Shown here piece after piece: positions 54,096 through 64,000 of a stretch of DNA of 64,000 nt (positions are counted from its first letter, which is position 1; each line of letters begins with the position of its first letter). A model generated the notes under the pieces. The model made no database searches and was not told where the DNA came from. It saw only the letters and a program-made list of their open reading frames with translations. The DNA is from Liolophura sinensis. Taxonomy: Eukaryota > Mollusca > Polyplacophora > Chitonida > Chitonidae. The position numbers and the translations under genes are program-made. The DNA is taken from the NCBI RefSeq assembly GCF_032854445.1, contig NC_088295.1, positions 74,182,028-74,246,027 on the forward strand, in the 5' to 3' direction.

Positions 54096-54961
54096 ACCTG
54101 ATGAATGGCTGCATTAAAGAAATAAAAATGACGAGAGTTTGTGTATTCTGCCCTCCCCGGTTATGGAATACACTGAGTATAAACGCTTGCATTTATCCCA
54201 CAATCGAAGGAGTTAAAATTGACTAAATAATTAATGTCTGATTTATATCTCTAATGATAAAACAAGATTTAATTTAAGAGATATGTCTATCTGTTCAGTT
54301 TTTTAAAACCTTTGAGAACCAGTATTTTTCTCTAATATTCACTATTTTCTAACTGGCGCTGTAGACATGCGGCTGTTACCAACATATTTCCTTACAAAAA
54401 TTAACATTATATAAAATTCCTTTAATGTTAATTTTAGTAACTGTTTAAAAATGCTGTTTATTACATTCGGGCCTAAAATACTCTCTTTGAAATTTAGAGT
54501 CAGTTTTTTTCTTTAGCTTAATACTTATACAAATCCAAGCAGAGTTCATATAAACTGGGTGCATTCAATCGTGATCAAGGAAAGCTGTTTTACAGTTTTA
54601 GCTTCCTTTTCTTACTTTAATACTCTTCATGTTCGTAAATAAATAATTATCCTATATCATACACAGAAAGATGCTTATATTTTATAATATATGTATAATT
54701 GTAAGCATTGTTTTAATGCATTAAATTTTTCACCATTTACATAGGCATTTAGACATTATTTATTCGCCTTGATTATTTGTTCAATCTGCGTCTTTCTTGT
54801 TAGTGCAAAATGTTAGTGAATTTTACAACACATTTACTGGTGTAAAACTATAAAAACAATTTCCGCTTTATGCATTCTTGTCAGTGAATTAAAGCCGATA
54901 TTTTAATTTTGTTTCTCTTTAATATGTCGAATTTTATTGGTTTTATTTTTCTAAGTATACC

Positions 54962-55006
54962 ATATATATATATTTTTATAAAGCTAATGTATATATATAT
55001 ATTTAT
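54962..55006. repeat. (TA)n low-complexity tract
   Basis: Two (TA)n runs separated by about 18 bases, in a strongly AT-rich stretch (54.3-55.1 kb). Confidence 0.85.
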
Positions 55007-56157
55007 AATAATTTAGGAAAAAATAAAAATAACAAAATAATATCTTAAATTAGAGAGAGAGAAAAAATTTTCGCATTATTCTTTTGGCTTTACATGTAAT
55101 AAATTTGCAAAAAGCGCAAATGCCCGCAGCGCACCATAAATTTTCCGTCCTTGAATATTTTCATCACTATATCTGCCGACTGTATATCGGATTATGAGGT
55201 ATCCCAGGGTTTTGAATCCCAGTTTATGCTGCAGAGTAGGTACTTGTGGTGTGAGAGTCAACAATACCTCTCATCTGTTCTAAAGCCGGATACCCACACG
55301 GGACAACATGGCATATTCTTCTAACTACACAGCCGTATGATTTCACGGCATACTATGATATCTATTCATGCTTCGGTGAGGAATTTATAAAACAATTAAG
55401 ATAAATTTTATGGCCTGGTAAATCCTATATACACAACCATACTCCCATGGATGCAATAAAAGCAGGTCGTTCATCCAAACTTACCTCATTCAATCCATCC
55501 AGTAAAGACGATTCTACTCGCCTTTAACAGGATTGTAAACATTCCACAGGACGAAACGCATAAACTTCTCAATTTCTGTAAGTTGATATTTTTTCCCACT
55601 TGCCAAGTCCGAGTCGTGATCTGGTAAAAGTTTTCGCGAATCTCGTGACACCTTTGTAAAAATGGCTTAGGCTGGAAAAAAGCTAAAAGGTGTCAAATAT
55701 GGCAGTCCTTGTTTCGTTACAGCTTAAGAGGCGGCTTGTACCTGTGACCTCTTGTCTTCTCTACTCCAGAATGGGTATATTCGGCTGGGAGATTTTCTTT
55801 TGCAGATGTGGGTAATTTAAAAGTCATTTTTCAGATTGTAGCCGATATGTTGGAAATCAGATTTGCTCTTACATACAGGCTGTTCCAACGTTAATGTGTT
55901 TTTAGCTAGGCACGGAAAAGAAAGGCTCCATTGAGCTTGCCAGCACGGTTCAGATACGCCTTTATTCGACCGTTAACTGGTCTATTCATATTTACAATTC
56001 CTTAATGCACCTTACGCAAGCCAAGACACTAATGACACCCCTAATGAGTATTTGGGGATACCGAAACGAATATTCGTCAATTCAAAAGCAATCTGAGTGA
56101 GCTGTGTGTTACTTCAAACAATGAATTCACTTTGCTTACAGTCACAAACAATTTTAA

Positions 56158-56190
56158 CTTGTCTCTTTCTCTCTCCCTTCTATCTTATAG
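56158..56190 (+). promoter_or_regulatory. Possible splice acceptor of an upstream Hox3 5'UTR exon
   Basis: A nearly pure pyrimidine tract (TTGTCTCTTTCTCTCTCCC..) ends in TATCTTATAG at 56190, a good-looking polypyrimidine tract plus AG, 113 bases upstream of the first ATG. It would fit a non-coding first exon farther upstream. No donor can be paired with it from sequence alone. Confidence 0.3.
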
Positions 56191-56237
56191 CGCCTCAAGC
56201 GACACTCCCAGACCTTAGCCGCCTGTCGCCTTTTTGG

Positions 56238-56263
56238 ATTGGCCCGCCGAATCGTCACGTGAC
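56238..56263 (+). promoter_or_regulatory. Candidate Hox3 proximal promoter elements: inverted CCAAT box and CACGTG E-box
   Basis: ATTGG (inverted CCAAT, NF-Y type) at 56238-56242 is followed by the 10-bp palindrome GTCACGTGAC at 56254-56263, a USF/bHLH-ZIP type E-box, about 40 bases before the first ATG. NF-Y plus USF sites drive vertebrate HOXB4, so the pairing is plausible, but promoter function is inferred. If the acceptor at 56190 is used, these elements would be transcribed 5'UTR instead. Confidence 0.4.
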
Positions 56264-56287
56264 AGTCGCTCACGGGGCGAGAGTTCA

Positions 56288-56296
56288 ATGAAGTAA
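56288..56296 (+). other. Two-codon upstream ORF (ATG AAG TAA) before the Hox3 start
   Basis: An ATG at 56288 opens a Met-Lys-stop frame ending at 56296, seven bases before the Hox3 ATG at 56304. If the transcript starts upstream, this minimal uORF could modulate initiation or favour re-initiation at the MQK Met at 56349. Function is inferred. Confidence 0.35.
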
Positions 56297-56303
56297 AATA
56301 ACT

Positions 56304-56800
56304 ATGTCAAGCCAAGAAGTAACTGAATTAAATTTCGGAAATAGAGACATGCAGAAATCATATTACGAACCAGCTCAGACTTTTCCTGGATATTACGGCC
56401 ATGAAAACGGGTATGGATATGATTTAAGTGGCCCCATGGGCGTCTCGTACCCACCTCAAGATCCCAGTCCTTCGAACCCCCCCGGGAGCGGACTGTTACC
56501 GACCCTCCTGTTATCTTCAGCAATCCCACGGTCACATGAATGGAGGGGAAAATATCGGACCAGGCTCGGAATATTCCAATCCATACAGCAGCCTAAATGT
56601 TCCTGTGAACCCGTGTATGCAGCCCCTGACAGTGGTTACCTGCAGTGTGTCGGCCGGTCCCCCAGCCCCGGCTCACCAACAAGTGCAGCACCCTTCCTCG
56701 TCTCTCCTGTCCAAACCCTCACAGGAAATCTACCCTTGGATGAGAGAATCCCGTCAGAACCCCACCAAACGTCAGAGTCAAGTCAGCGATCAGGCGACAG
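56304..56800 (+). CDS. Hox3: Hox3 homeobox gene, coding exon 1 (N-terminus and hexapeptide; apparent +1 frameshift)
   Basis: First coding exon of a group-3 Hox transcription factor, a nuclear DNA-binding protein of anterior axial patterning. It opens with ATG at 56304; a second in-frame Met at 56349 begins MQKSYYEP, matching the MQK start typical of Hox3 proteins, so the true start may be there. A glycine/tyrosine-rich stretch (GYYGHENGYGYDL) follows. Frame 0 holds to the run of seven C at 56477-56483; beyond it the Hox3-like text (GADCYRPSCYLQQ) continues in frame +1 and ends in the PBX-binding hexapeptide YPWM (56731-56742) followed by RESRQN. Read with six C, the exon gives 165 residues plus one base, YPWM being residues 143-146. 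The donor is CAG/GTAAGT at 56801. As written, frame 0 runs past the hexapeptide out of frame, so the real protein requires the extra C to be an error or an indel. Identity as Hox3 is strong; the frameshift status is open. Confidence 0.93.
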
Positions 56801-59800
56801 GTAAGTTGATAACGGATCACTTCTAACTTCACATATATTTCTTTCAGCGAGGTTTTATGTCTATTTAGACCACGTGGGCTCGAAGTGATGAATGGGGTCG
56901 CTAGGAGGGAGGCAGAGCCCCTAAGTAATGCTAATATCGGCCATTAGCCCATTAATGATCACGCCGGTTACAGTAACATCGTTTGTTGAAAAATGACAGA
57001 AAACTTGCGCTGGCGACACCCTAGCAGCCATTTGGATTGTTACAGCCTGATGTTTATGGGTATTTCATTGTTCGCCTTGTGATACTCCCTAAGGAAGACC
57101 ATTAAAAATATCGGAGCCCATAAATGTTCAAGTAACTATGGGTCATGGCAAAGAGGTTTGTATAGACCGTCCCGGGGCTAACTCCGAAGACATCCTCTAC
57201 TGTAATCAATTATGTAGTTCAGTCTAGAAATGCCACTTGGTTCAAAGACAACGTCACTTAAGGGACAACCAATAGCCAGTTGAATAATTATTTCGTAGTT
57301 CAGAATTGTCCTGTTAGGGTTAGAAATATAAAACAGAGGAAAAAAAGGGTAAAACATAGATACATTTCTTTTACTTTTTTGTCATATGCTTACATGTGGA
57401 ATTAGTCTTTGTCGAATTACACACAACTCACAAAAAAACGAACACAAATTCCAGACTGGCATCTTGAAAGTTTGTATTTCTGTGGTACAGGCACAGATGA
57501 TTAAACGTTCTTAATGACGGCAACAAGTGGTTTTAGCAAAACGTGATTTTCATCCCAAATTATTAAATGTAATAAGTTTTAGGATTTATTGCAGGATGAC
57601 TTTTTTGTGGCCTATTCGTGCATGAAGTGTATACACTAAATGATCACAAGTAGTCATGTTCTTCTTATATAATTTTTAGCCAGTGTTTTCGCCTTTGCTT
57701 ACCTGTTGGCCGTCTATGCAGCCGTCCAGTTTTTCGCATAGATTTAATACATAACTTTGACATTAATCTCAACACATAGTTGCCATTAAGGGGTTGATTG
57801 GCGCATCCTTGCAATTTTTGGCCTAGAATATCCATGCGGTTTATTGATTTAATGCCATATTATTGTCTATTTAATATGCAGCAATCAATCACATAAGTAA
57901 TTAAAAAACCGATTTGTTTCTGATATGATGGTCGATAAAAATTACTACGTCACAAATGTTATGAGAACACCCCGTCATTTATCACGTGCGATGGTATCAG
58001 ACGTGTTGACGAGTTGTCGGAAATTTACATAAGTTGATTGATAGCCACCTGTGTGTGTTAATTTCACTTTAGCTCAACACGTGGTAAAATTCAGTTAATT
58101 CCATTCCATTTATTGCTGTCCAGTCATAAGGTATCGTTTAATCTTTACCTCTTCCAATTAAGTTACATTTCTAGGATTTTCATTATGTGCACTTGCACTC
58201 CAATTCATAGATAATAAATAAGAGATAATCTTTCGAAAATCAGAAAAATATTATCAGAGCAAGTAAATTCATTATGAGCAAGTAACCGCAGCCAATTAGC
58301 CTTCGTGTGATAAGTTCTTCGACGACATGGTGATGGTTTTCATTAACATTATTTTTGTCATTCTAACAATTTGTAGAATCTACAAAAAAGAGAAGCTTTA
58401 AATCAACACTCTGTCACATTTTAGAGAAAGGCTATGAAAAACTATTTTGTTTTTATTTCAAAGGACAACATTAAATCATACATGTATACATTAGAACATG
58501 CAGGACACAAAGGTACACAAAGGACTTGAAGCGTGCTAAAATGATTTGACTTGTAGGGAATTCAAGGCTTAACTGAATAATCTTTTAATTAGTTCAGTTG
58601 TATGATTCTTAGATTTCACTTTCTCTTTTCAAGTATTGTATTTTGAGACTTCTTCCGTTTTGTCCCAAGTATGTTATTGTTTGATGTGCATGGATGTAAT
58701 TCACGCATAATAACAAGGAAGAATCAGGCGTTTTGTTTGTTGCAAAAATTTGTGAATGTAGACAGTTGATTGACCACTTGATAACCTGTCGTCACATTTA
58801 CTTTAATCAATTCCTGTCTGACATGGGAACCTGACCACGAGCGAAGGAGGGGGAAGGCCCTCCCGCTCTCTCAGGCAAACATTCCTGCCCTACCCCCAAG
58901 CATATCTCCGTCAGTGATAATTTCCACCAAACATTCCCATTGCGAACATCTTGTTGTCATTTGTTCGTTTCCCTTATCCTCGTGAATTTCCGCTTCCAAT
59001 GTCTTTGTTTCCTGGCATTCCCCATTCAAACTTTTCCAGGCCTTTCAACTTTACCCGTTCTGCCATCACTTTACAACTTACCATGAGCGCCACTGATAAA
59101 AAAACTCCACTCTCTTCAAAGAGAAAATATTTCTATGCATTTTCTATATTTAATTGGCGCTTAGAAGACTTGCTCCAGGGGTCAACTTTTATGTGTAACT
59201 ATTACCCGATTGCAGTCAGTTTTACTCGTGTGTTATGGAGGAACCTTCCTGGTGACGTAGCCCTGCAAACTCCGGGTAGATTTATAAAAAGGGGAAAAGA
59301 GCAGTTTAGGAATGCTGCTGATTAGTGTATCTACTGAGCCGGCTGTCAGCAATAGTATTTATGTTATGGCGAAAACAGACGGAAAACGAATTAAGGGACA
59401 TTTCTAGGTCTAGCTGTCCATTTTGACGAAGTGTCAAGAAGGGAAAACATATTTAACCAGCCGCTCTGCAAAGCCACCCAAACTCTTAGCCTAGATTTTG
59501 TATCACTTAGCCCTGCTATACTTCCATTTGCATAACAGTCCAATCATTTTGTTCAAAACCAAAGCCAAAACCCTACAGAAAGATTACTGATTGTTCAGTG
59601 AGAATAGTAAGAAATTGTTGGTAAGATTTGAGAATTTTCCAACTTACCTGGCGATTTTATTTTTTAATTGTGATTTCTAAAACCGGGCCATTAGTCAAAA
59701 TAGATCGTTGTGTCAGTTCGAGTGTCCAAAAAAAAAGATATCATAAACATATTTGTTCATGTATAGGTGTTTAAAAAAATAAACTTATCTTCGTGTCACC

Positions 59801-60228
59801 CTAAGACGTGGAATTAATGAGAAAAACACGATGGTTGTGTGGGTGCGTCTAGTTTTGGACTCAGTTTTGTTTCCAAGTGAAGGCATTCTCCGGATAGCCT
59901 GAGGAGACTGGATAGTCCAGTTTGACTTTGCATACCTCATTGTGAGGATTCGGTATCAATTCCTCTGACAAAGTATTACAAAAACTTAGGTATTTTTTTT
60001 TGCAGTGATTGGCAGACAATGATGTTTGGGAGAAATTTATCACTTCTGGACGTCTGGCGGTTTGAAGTTCCTTGTACTTTGCAAGACTTTGCTTGTTTCG
60101 ATTCTTAGCCTTACTGAAGTCAAACATTTAGACGAATTTTGTCTCGAATGTTGTATTTAGGCGTCAATTTGAATACCATACTTTTCTGAAGTTTTCCAAC
60201 ATACTCTACCTGTTGTTGTTTTTTACAG
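56801..60228 (+). other. Hox3: Hox3 intron (3428 bp) between hexapeptide and homeodomain
   Basis: It is bounded by GTAAGT and TTTTTTACAG and lies between the hexapeptide and the homeobox, the usual place for the Hox intron. I see no coding exon inside. A 124-codon open frame at 58951-59325 has no recognisable content and no splice context. One TGATTGAT (58035-58042), a PBX-HOX type site, and a related TTGATTGACC near 58767 could belong to an intronic enhancer. A GC-rich patch of about 60 bases near 58840-58900 stands out from the AT-rich surroundings. Confidence 0.9.
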
Positions 60229-61214
60229 TTGATCCAGACCCTCCCTCCAAGCGAGCCCGAACTGCTTACACAAGCGCACAACTAGTCGAACTGGAAAAAG
60301 AGTTTCATTTTAATAGGTACCTCTGTCGGCCTCGGCGTATCGAAATGGCGGCTCTGTTGAGCCTTACGGAAAGGCAAATAAAAATATGGTTCCAGAATCG
60401 AAGGATGAAGTTCAAAAAAGAGCAAAAGGGAAAAGGAGACACTGATAAACTCTCCCCACTGAGCATAGACCTCGACAATCACCAAGAGCAACCACTTTCC
60501 ATGACGTCACATTCACAGCCAGGAACGATGACGTCACGCCTGAAATCCCAGTCGAACGGGGACAGTGGTTTACAGGAAGTTAACATGAATTTAAATGGAA
60601 ATATAAATCTGACGTCAAATGGACAATTAAGTATACATGAAATACAGGACTTGAGCTCGTCCGATGATTCTGTAGGGGACATGAATTCACCTGTCCAGCA
60701 GCAGCATCAGCAGTCCCACCAAGCTGCTCACGAAAATCAGCTGCCATCTCAGCAGCATCCAAACTTCCAGCAGCGGCCAGGTTCGCAGTTTCCGTCTGTG
60801 AACTCCCCGCCAGTAACCCACCCATCCATCAGGCAACAACAGGCCTTAACAACAACCACGTCGCCATTTGCCGACAGCCACCCACAGACCGTCAACAGCG
60901 TGCCGAGTACGTCAATGGCGACGTGCCCAACAACGGCTTACAGCGGTCACAATATGGCGGACAGCATGCTTTCCAGAACCAGTCCCCAAGGTTATATGCA
61001 AAACTCGCAGCCTGTTGTCTCTCCCAAACAACACATGACGCTTCCATCCCATCCGTTGAGCGACTCGTCCACATATAACGATGTTATTGGAATGAACACT
61101 AATTCACTGACACTTGGAGACAATATACCCCGCTACTTTGGCACACATATGCCTGGTTTCCACCATTACTCTCAAGGACATTACAACTATGCTCCAAAGT
61201 TAACCCATTTGTAG
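60229..61214 (+). CDS. Hox3: Hox3 homeobox gene, coding exon 2 (homeodomain and C-terminus)
   Basis: Second and last coding exon, joined in phase 1: G from exon 1 plus TT makes Val166. The acceptor is a T-rich tract ending TTTTTTACAG at 60228. The homeodomain is 60246-60425 (residues 172-231 of the six-C reading), starting [12 protein letters not shown], with [12 protein letters not shown] in helix 1/loop and the recognition helix [16 protein letters not shown]. Trp48, Gln50 and Asn51 are intact. [12 protein letters not shown] and YLCRPRR are diagnostic of group 3; Phe56 (Tyr in vertebrates) is the form I associate with lophotrochozoan Hox3. The long C-terminal part is Ser/Gln/Pro/Thr-rich, with a Gln/His run near 60697-60790, and ends in the conserved tail APKLTHL before TAG at 61212. 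A 493-residue total is long but normal for a Hox3 with an extended C-terminus. This exon alone would encode a protein without hexapeptide. Confidence 0.97.
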
Positions 61215-62304
61215 CCGACGTTTCCTCTATAGTGAACCCAAGTGTAGCTTGTCTAGTCCAAGATTCAGCCCCAAGACTTTGTTAGCTTTCCTCTACATCA
61301 TAAGTGTCACGCTAGAATAAGATTTTTGAGAAGATTTGAAAAAAAAATGCGAGTTGTTGTGCTTAGGTGACGTTTAAGTAAATGAAACTGTATTGACCTA
61401 AAACATTACTCATTGCCCAAATATCAACGGGCAAGAATGGCCAGAAAGGCCAGTGATACTATCATTTGTAATTAAAACTGATTTGGAGTTATCCACACAA
61501 CATCTACTTTTACTCGAATGTCACTTACAGTAATAAGTTTGACAGCTTCGGTAGAAATGTATAGGTTGAAAAGAGACAAGCAGTTAGTCATTCTATTGTG
61601 GTAACATGTGGTACTACAAATCAACGAGGAAACGTCCGAGCAAACATGACCTCGACATATGTCTTAATTAATACACACTGCATTTTATGCAACAACATTG
61701 AGTGGAGTGTCACAAAGTTTCAGATGGTTTTTACAACAATGTTGTTTAAAACATTATTTGCCAAAGATGTATTACTTAGGAACAATGAAACACAAATTTG
61801 TATCATTGAAAATTTTAAATGTTAGAGAGGTTGTGTGAAGTCGGAATTGTGAGAAAGATAGTGTGCAGGGTTGATGCTATAGGCATATTTGAGGGTCCGA
61901 GTGCAAGCTTAATGGGGATATGTGAAATACTGTATGTTAGAGGGTTAGTGTGCAGATTAATATTGGACATTCAACACTTAAGGCAGTTAGTATGTATGTT
62001 TAATGGTAGATATGGCAGTATTTGTAAGCATATTTAATATTAGACATGTCTAAGTGGTCAGGTTTGGTATCCACCATGCTATTGTGCTTGTGACAGAAAA
62101 ATACAGGATCACAAACAAAATAAGTATTGAACACCAGGAGTGATACAAGGCACCGGAAGGCGCTGTTCAGGAAAATATGGCATTAATAATATTATGGTGA
62201 TTTTTATGACTTCGTTGTGTTAAGATTCCACATGTAGTAATCGGATATTACCAGGGTACATTGTTTTTAATGTTATTTCATCTGTTTGTTGTCTTGAAGT
62301 GTTG

Positions 62305-62418
62305 ATTGGCAGGCTTGCGTGTCTGTTTGCTGGGGGGCAGGTGAAGTGGGAATGGCACTGTGGCTCGGGTGTGATTTCCGGCAGCCTTAGACCGCCACCT
62401 GCGCACAGACACGCCAAT
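62305..62418 (+). other. GC-rich structured element in the probable Hox3 3'UTR
   Basis: Co-linear stems: ATTG/CAAT (62305/62415), GCGTGTCTGT with ACAGACACGC (62317-62326 / 62405-62414, perfect 10 bp), GCAGGTG with CACCTGC (62337-62343 / 62396-62402), and an inner hairpin GGCTCGG with CCG(GC)AGCC (62362-62368 / 62378-62386). It lies 1.1 kb after the Hox3 stop and before AATAAA at 62532, so it would be transcribed if the distal signal is used. It could be a structured 3'UTR element, an old foldback transposon or a DNA-level enhancer. Confidence 0.55.
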
Positions 62419-62531
62419 GAGGCCAAGCTCCGTGCTCACTCACTGCGCATGCTCCCCTAACTTATGCCAAAGATTCTAAGCAATATTTCCTTCATCTGTT
62501 TTAGGTTATTTCTTTGTTAGTTTGTTTTGTA

Positions 62532-62537
62532 AATAAA
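62532..62537 (+). terminator. Candidate Hox3 polyadenylation signal AATAAA (proximal)
   Basis: AATAAA 1.3 kb after the stop codon, followed by GT-rich sequence (TGTGTGAGTGTG), which suits a cleavage-site downstream element. A weaker ATTAAA occurs much earlier at 61471-61476. Confidence 0.45.
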
Positions 62538-62655
62538 CCATATGTGTGAGTGTGATTTTTAAGTATTTGTTATAACAGAGCGCCAGCAAGAATGACTTTG
62601 CAGACGAAGGCAAATGTAAACTATAGATTGTCAATGAATGTAGATTTAATAGTGA

Positions 62656-62661
62656 AATAAA
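62656..62661 (+). terminator. Candidate Hox3 polyadenylation signal AATAAA (distal)
   Basis: A second AATAAA lies 124 bases after the first. It may be an alternative 3' end; the choice cannot be made without transcript data. Confidence 0.35.
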
Positions 62662-62907
62662 CTCGATGATATCAAAATACATTGAAGCAATAGTTTGCCA
62701 TGCAAGGAATATATTTTATAGACAACATATTGAGTGTCGAATGGCCAGGTTAACAATTGTAATCAAGGTCAATGCAATGGTGTTCTAAACATGGAATAAT
62801 GAAATTATCATATCTCCAAATGAAACCAGCTGTTGTTATTTCTCTTTTTTTCTATTATTCATCCACAGTGGCCAAGTCTTTGTTAGTTTCCATGGACATC
62901 ATACATG

Positions 62908-62998
62908 GTATTTCCAATATTTATTTGTTTATTTGATTTGAGTTTAACGCCGTACTCAAGAATATTTCACTTATACGACGGCCGCCGTATTTCCAATA
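62908..62998 (-). repeat. Short 5'-truncated SINE insertion with 12-bp target-site duplication
   Basis: A 67-base insert (62920-62986) holds the tail and 3' end of the same SINE family as at 3502, in reverse (TTTAACGCCGTACTCAAG, ATTTCACTTATACGACGG). It is flanked by perfect copies of GTATTTCCAATA at 62908-62919 and 62987-62998. The intact duplication marks a fairly recent LINE-mediated insertion about 1.7 kb downstream of the Hox3 stop. Confidence 0.88.
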
Positions 62999-64000
62999 GT
63001 TCCATTAACAAAAAGCTATATCGTTCAATATGTTACTCACTTGGAATGAGCTCAACCAACATCACTTTCTTCTCCGTACCTGTTTGCAAATAGATATTCC
63101 GGAAACATATTTCTATTCATCTGTTTTTCTCCCTTTTAACAATACACACGTTCAACCCTGAAACAAACTTGTGTACGAAACCCCTTAAGTGAGACGCCTT
63201 CTTATGTTTAGGTTAAACCCCAAGCACTCACTCACTCTTATGTTTAGATCAAGTTCTAAAATGTTTCCTCGTTTCCAAGTTGTAACAAGTGGCATCCATT
63301 TGTGGCATGATGTCACCATGATGCAGTACGGGTTTGTTTCTTGTCTACCCACTGAAAACACACAATATAAGGCCTATATACAAAGACTCGTTTCAGATGT
63401 TACCTACTGTTCATTTAACGACAACATCTCTGTTTCTAACTGTCATTTTGATGCTATCTTTGTTAAACATGCTGCCAAAGACATCAGATGTGACACTTTA
63501 TCCTGACACAGTAGGCCGACACGGGCTTGTCATCACCATCGCCATATTCCATCATCTTTATTAAAACTTTAGCATTAATCGTGTCATTACACACTGAACA
63601 GTGGTCAGAATTTCCCGCATTACTCTACTCAAAGTGGTTGATTCGTCTGTTTGTTTAATATTTAATCTCTGTTTTCAAATAACTGTGTGATTGGGAACAT
63701 TTAATAGATCCACGCATAAGTTTCACATAAAACACAAGTAGTGTAACCCCGAAAAACGACAGCTTCATTATGACTCAATATTTCAACATTTTATTTTGTC
63801 ATCAACAGGAGTAATATGAAATGGACAGCAACAACATATATAGGGCTCTGAAGTGTAAGCTGAAGATATCTAAATACACACTTATCAGTAAAATGCCCCA
63901 TCAGGCATTTGTGACATCATTCTATAGATACCTTTTATATGTCAGTCCTATCACTGGTCCGACATTTTGTTTAAGGGGGCCCTATGTATTCGTTGACCTA
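62999..64000. other. Intergenic DNA downstream of Hox3, right end
   Basis: It holds the small insertion at 63201-63247 and otherwise nothing I can name. Two overlapping open frames at 63189-63564 have no recognisable content. Hox2 would be expected beyond the right edge in an ordered cluster. Confidence 0.6.
63201..63247. repeat. Small insertion flanked by 11-bp direct repeats, ACTC-type tail
   Basis: CTTATGTTTAG occurs at 63201-63211 and 63237-63247, flanking a 25-base insert (GTTAAACCCCAAGC followed by ACTCACTCACT). The ending resembles the (ACTC)n tail of a molluscan SINE or LINE, so this is probably an extremely truncated insertion with its target-site duplication. The family assignment is weak. 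Confidence 0.5.

Larger units (their letters stand above)
52128..56157. other. Hox3 5' flanking region
   Basis: No gene. It includes the 52.7 kb hairpin patch, a very AT-rich stretch with T20 and (TA)n (54.0-55.1 kb), and the 12-bp palindrome ACGAATATTCGT at 56066-56077. The last kilobase is likely promoter and possibly a 5'UTR exon. Confidence 0.55.

Noticed and set aside
1-56000. Hox4 or another homeobox gene upstream of Hox3
   Set aside because: No frame in either strand carries WFQNRR or a YPWM-type hexapeptide outside the Hox3 exons.
56428-56826. Separate 132-codon gene in exon 1 starting at 56428
   Set aside because: Its downstream part is the true Hox3 frame after the C7 run; its first codons overlap the Hox3 N-terminus out of frame, and its end reads past the GTAAGT donor.
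58951-59325. 124-codon open frame in the Hox3 intron
   Set aside because: No recognisable domain, no acceptor/donor pair fitting the Hox3 phase, and composition like the surrounding intron.

Overview
This is eukaryotic, AT-rich, almost wholly non-coding DNA from a Hox cluster. The only protein-coding gene I can support is a two-exon Hox3 (paralogue group 3, zen/Hoxa3 class) gene on the + strand, with coding parts at 56304-56800 and 60229-61214. The protein features and SINE fragments of the type seen in bivalves and other lophotrochozoans suggest a mollusc, probably a bivalve. Species cannot be fixed from the sequence.

Layout. Positions 1 to about 56.2 kb are intergenic DNA upstream of Hox3, where Hox4 would be expected farther left in an ordered cluster. 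No homeobox is present there. Within it, at about 16755-16815 on the minus strand, lies a short hairpin whose two arms closely resemble miR-993-5p and miR-993-3p, a mir-10 family microRNA known from arthropod Hox clusters. The rest holds diverged local duplications, minisatellites, a few SINE fragments, and isolated short inverted repeats and PBX/HOX/MEIS-type motifs that may belong to enhancers. The Hox3 promoter region (about 56.0-56.3 kb) has an inverted CCAAT box, a CACGTG E-box and a possible 5'UTR splice acceptor. The intron is 3.4 kb. Downstream of the stop there is an AT-rich probable 3'UTR with polyadenylation signals at 62.53 and 62.66 kb and a GC-rich, strongly self-complementary element at 62305-62418. 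Two small insertions flanked by direct repeats follow at 62.9 and 63.2 kb.

Key points. (1) Hox3 exon 1 changes reading frame at a run of seven C (56477-56483). With six C the N-terminus, hexapeptide, homeodomain and C-terminus read as one 493-residue protein, so as given the gene carries a +1 frameshift that is most likely a sequence error or an indel allele. (2) The miR-993-like hairpin is transcribed opposite to Hox3, and the Hox3 3' region carries a 7mer-A1 match to its 5p seed. This suggests, without proving it, local regulation of a Hox gene by a Hox-cluster microRNA. No CRISPR, operon or bacterial-type feature is present.
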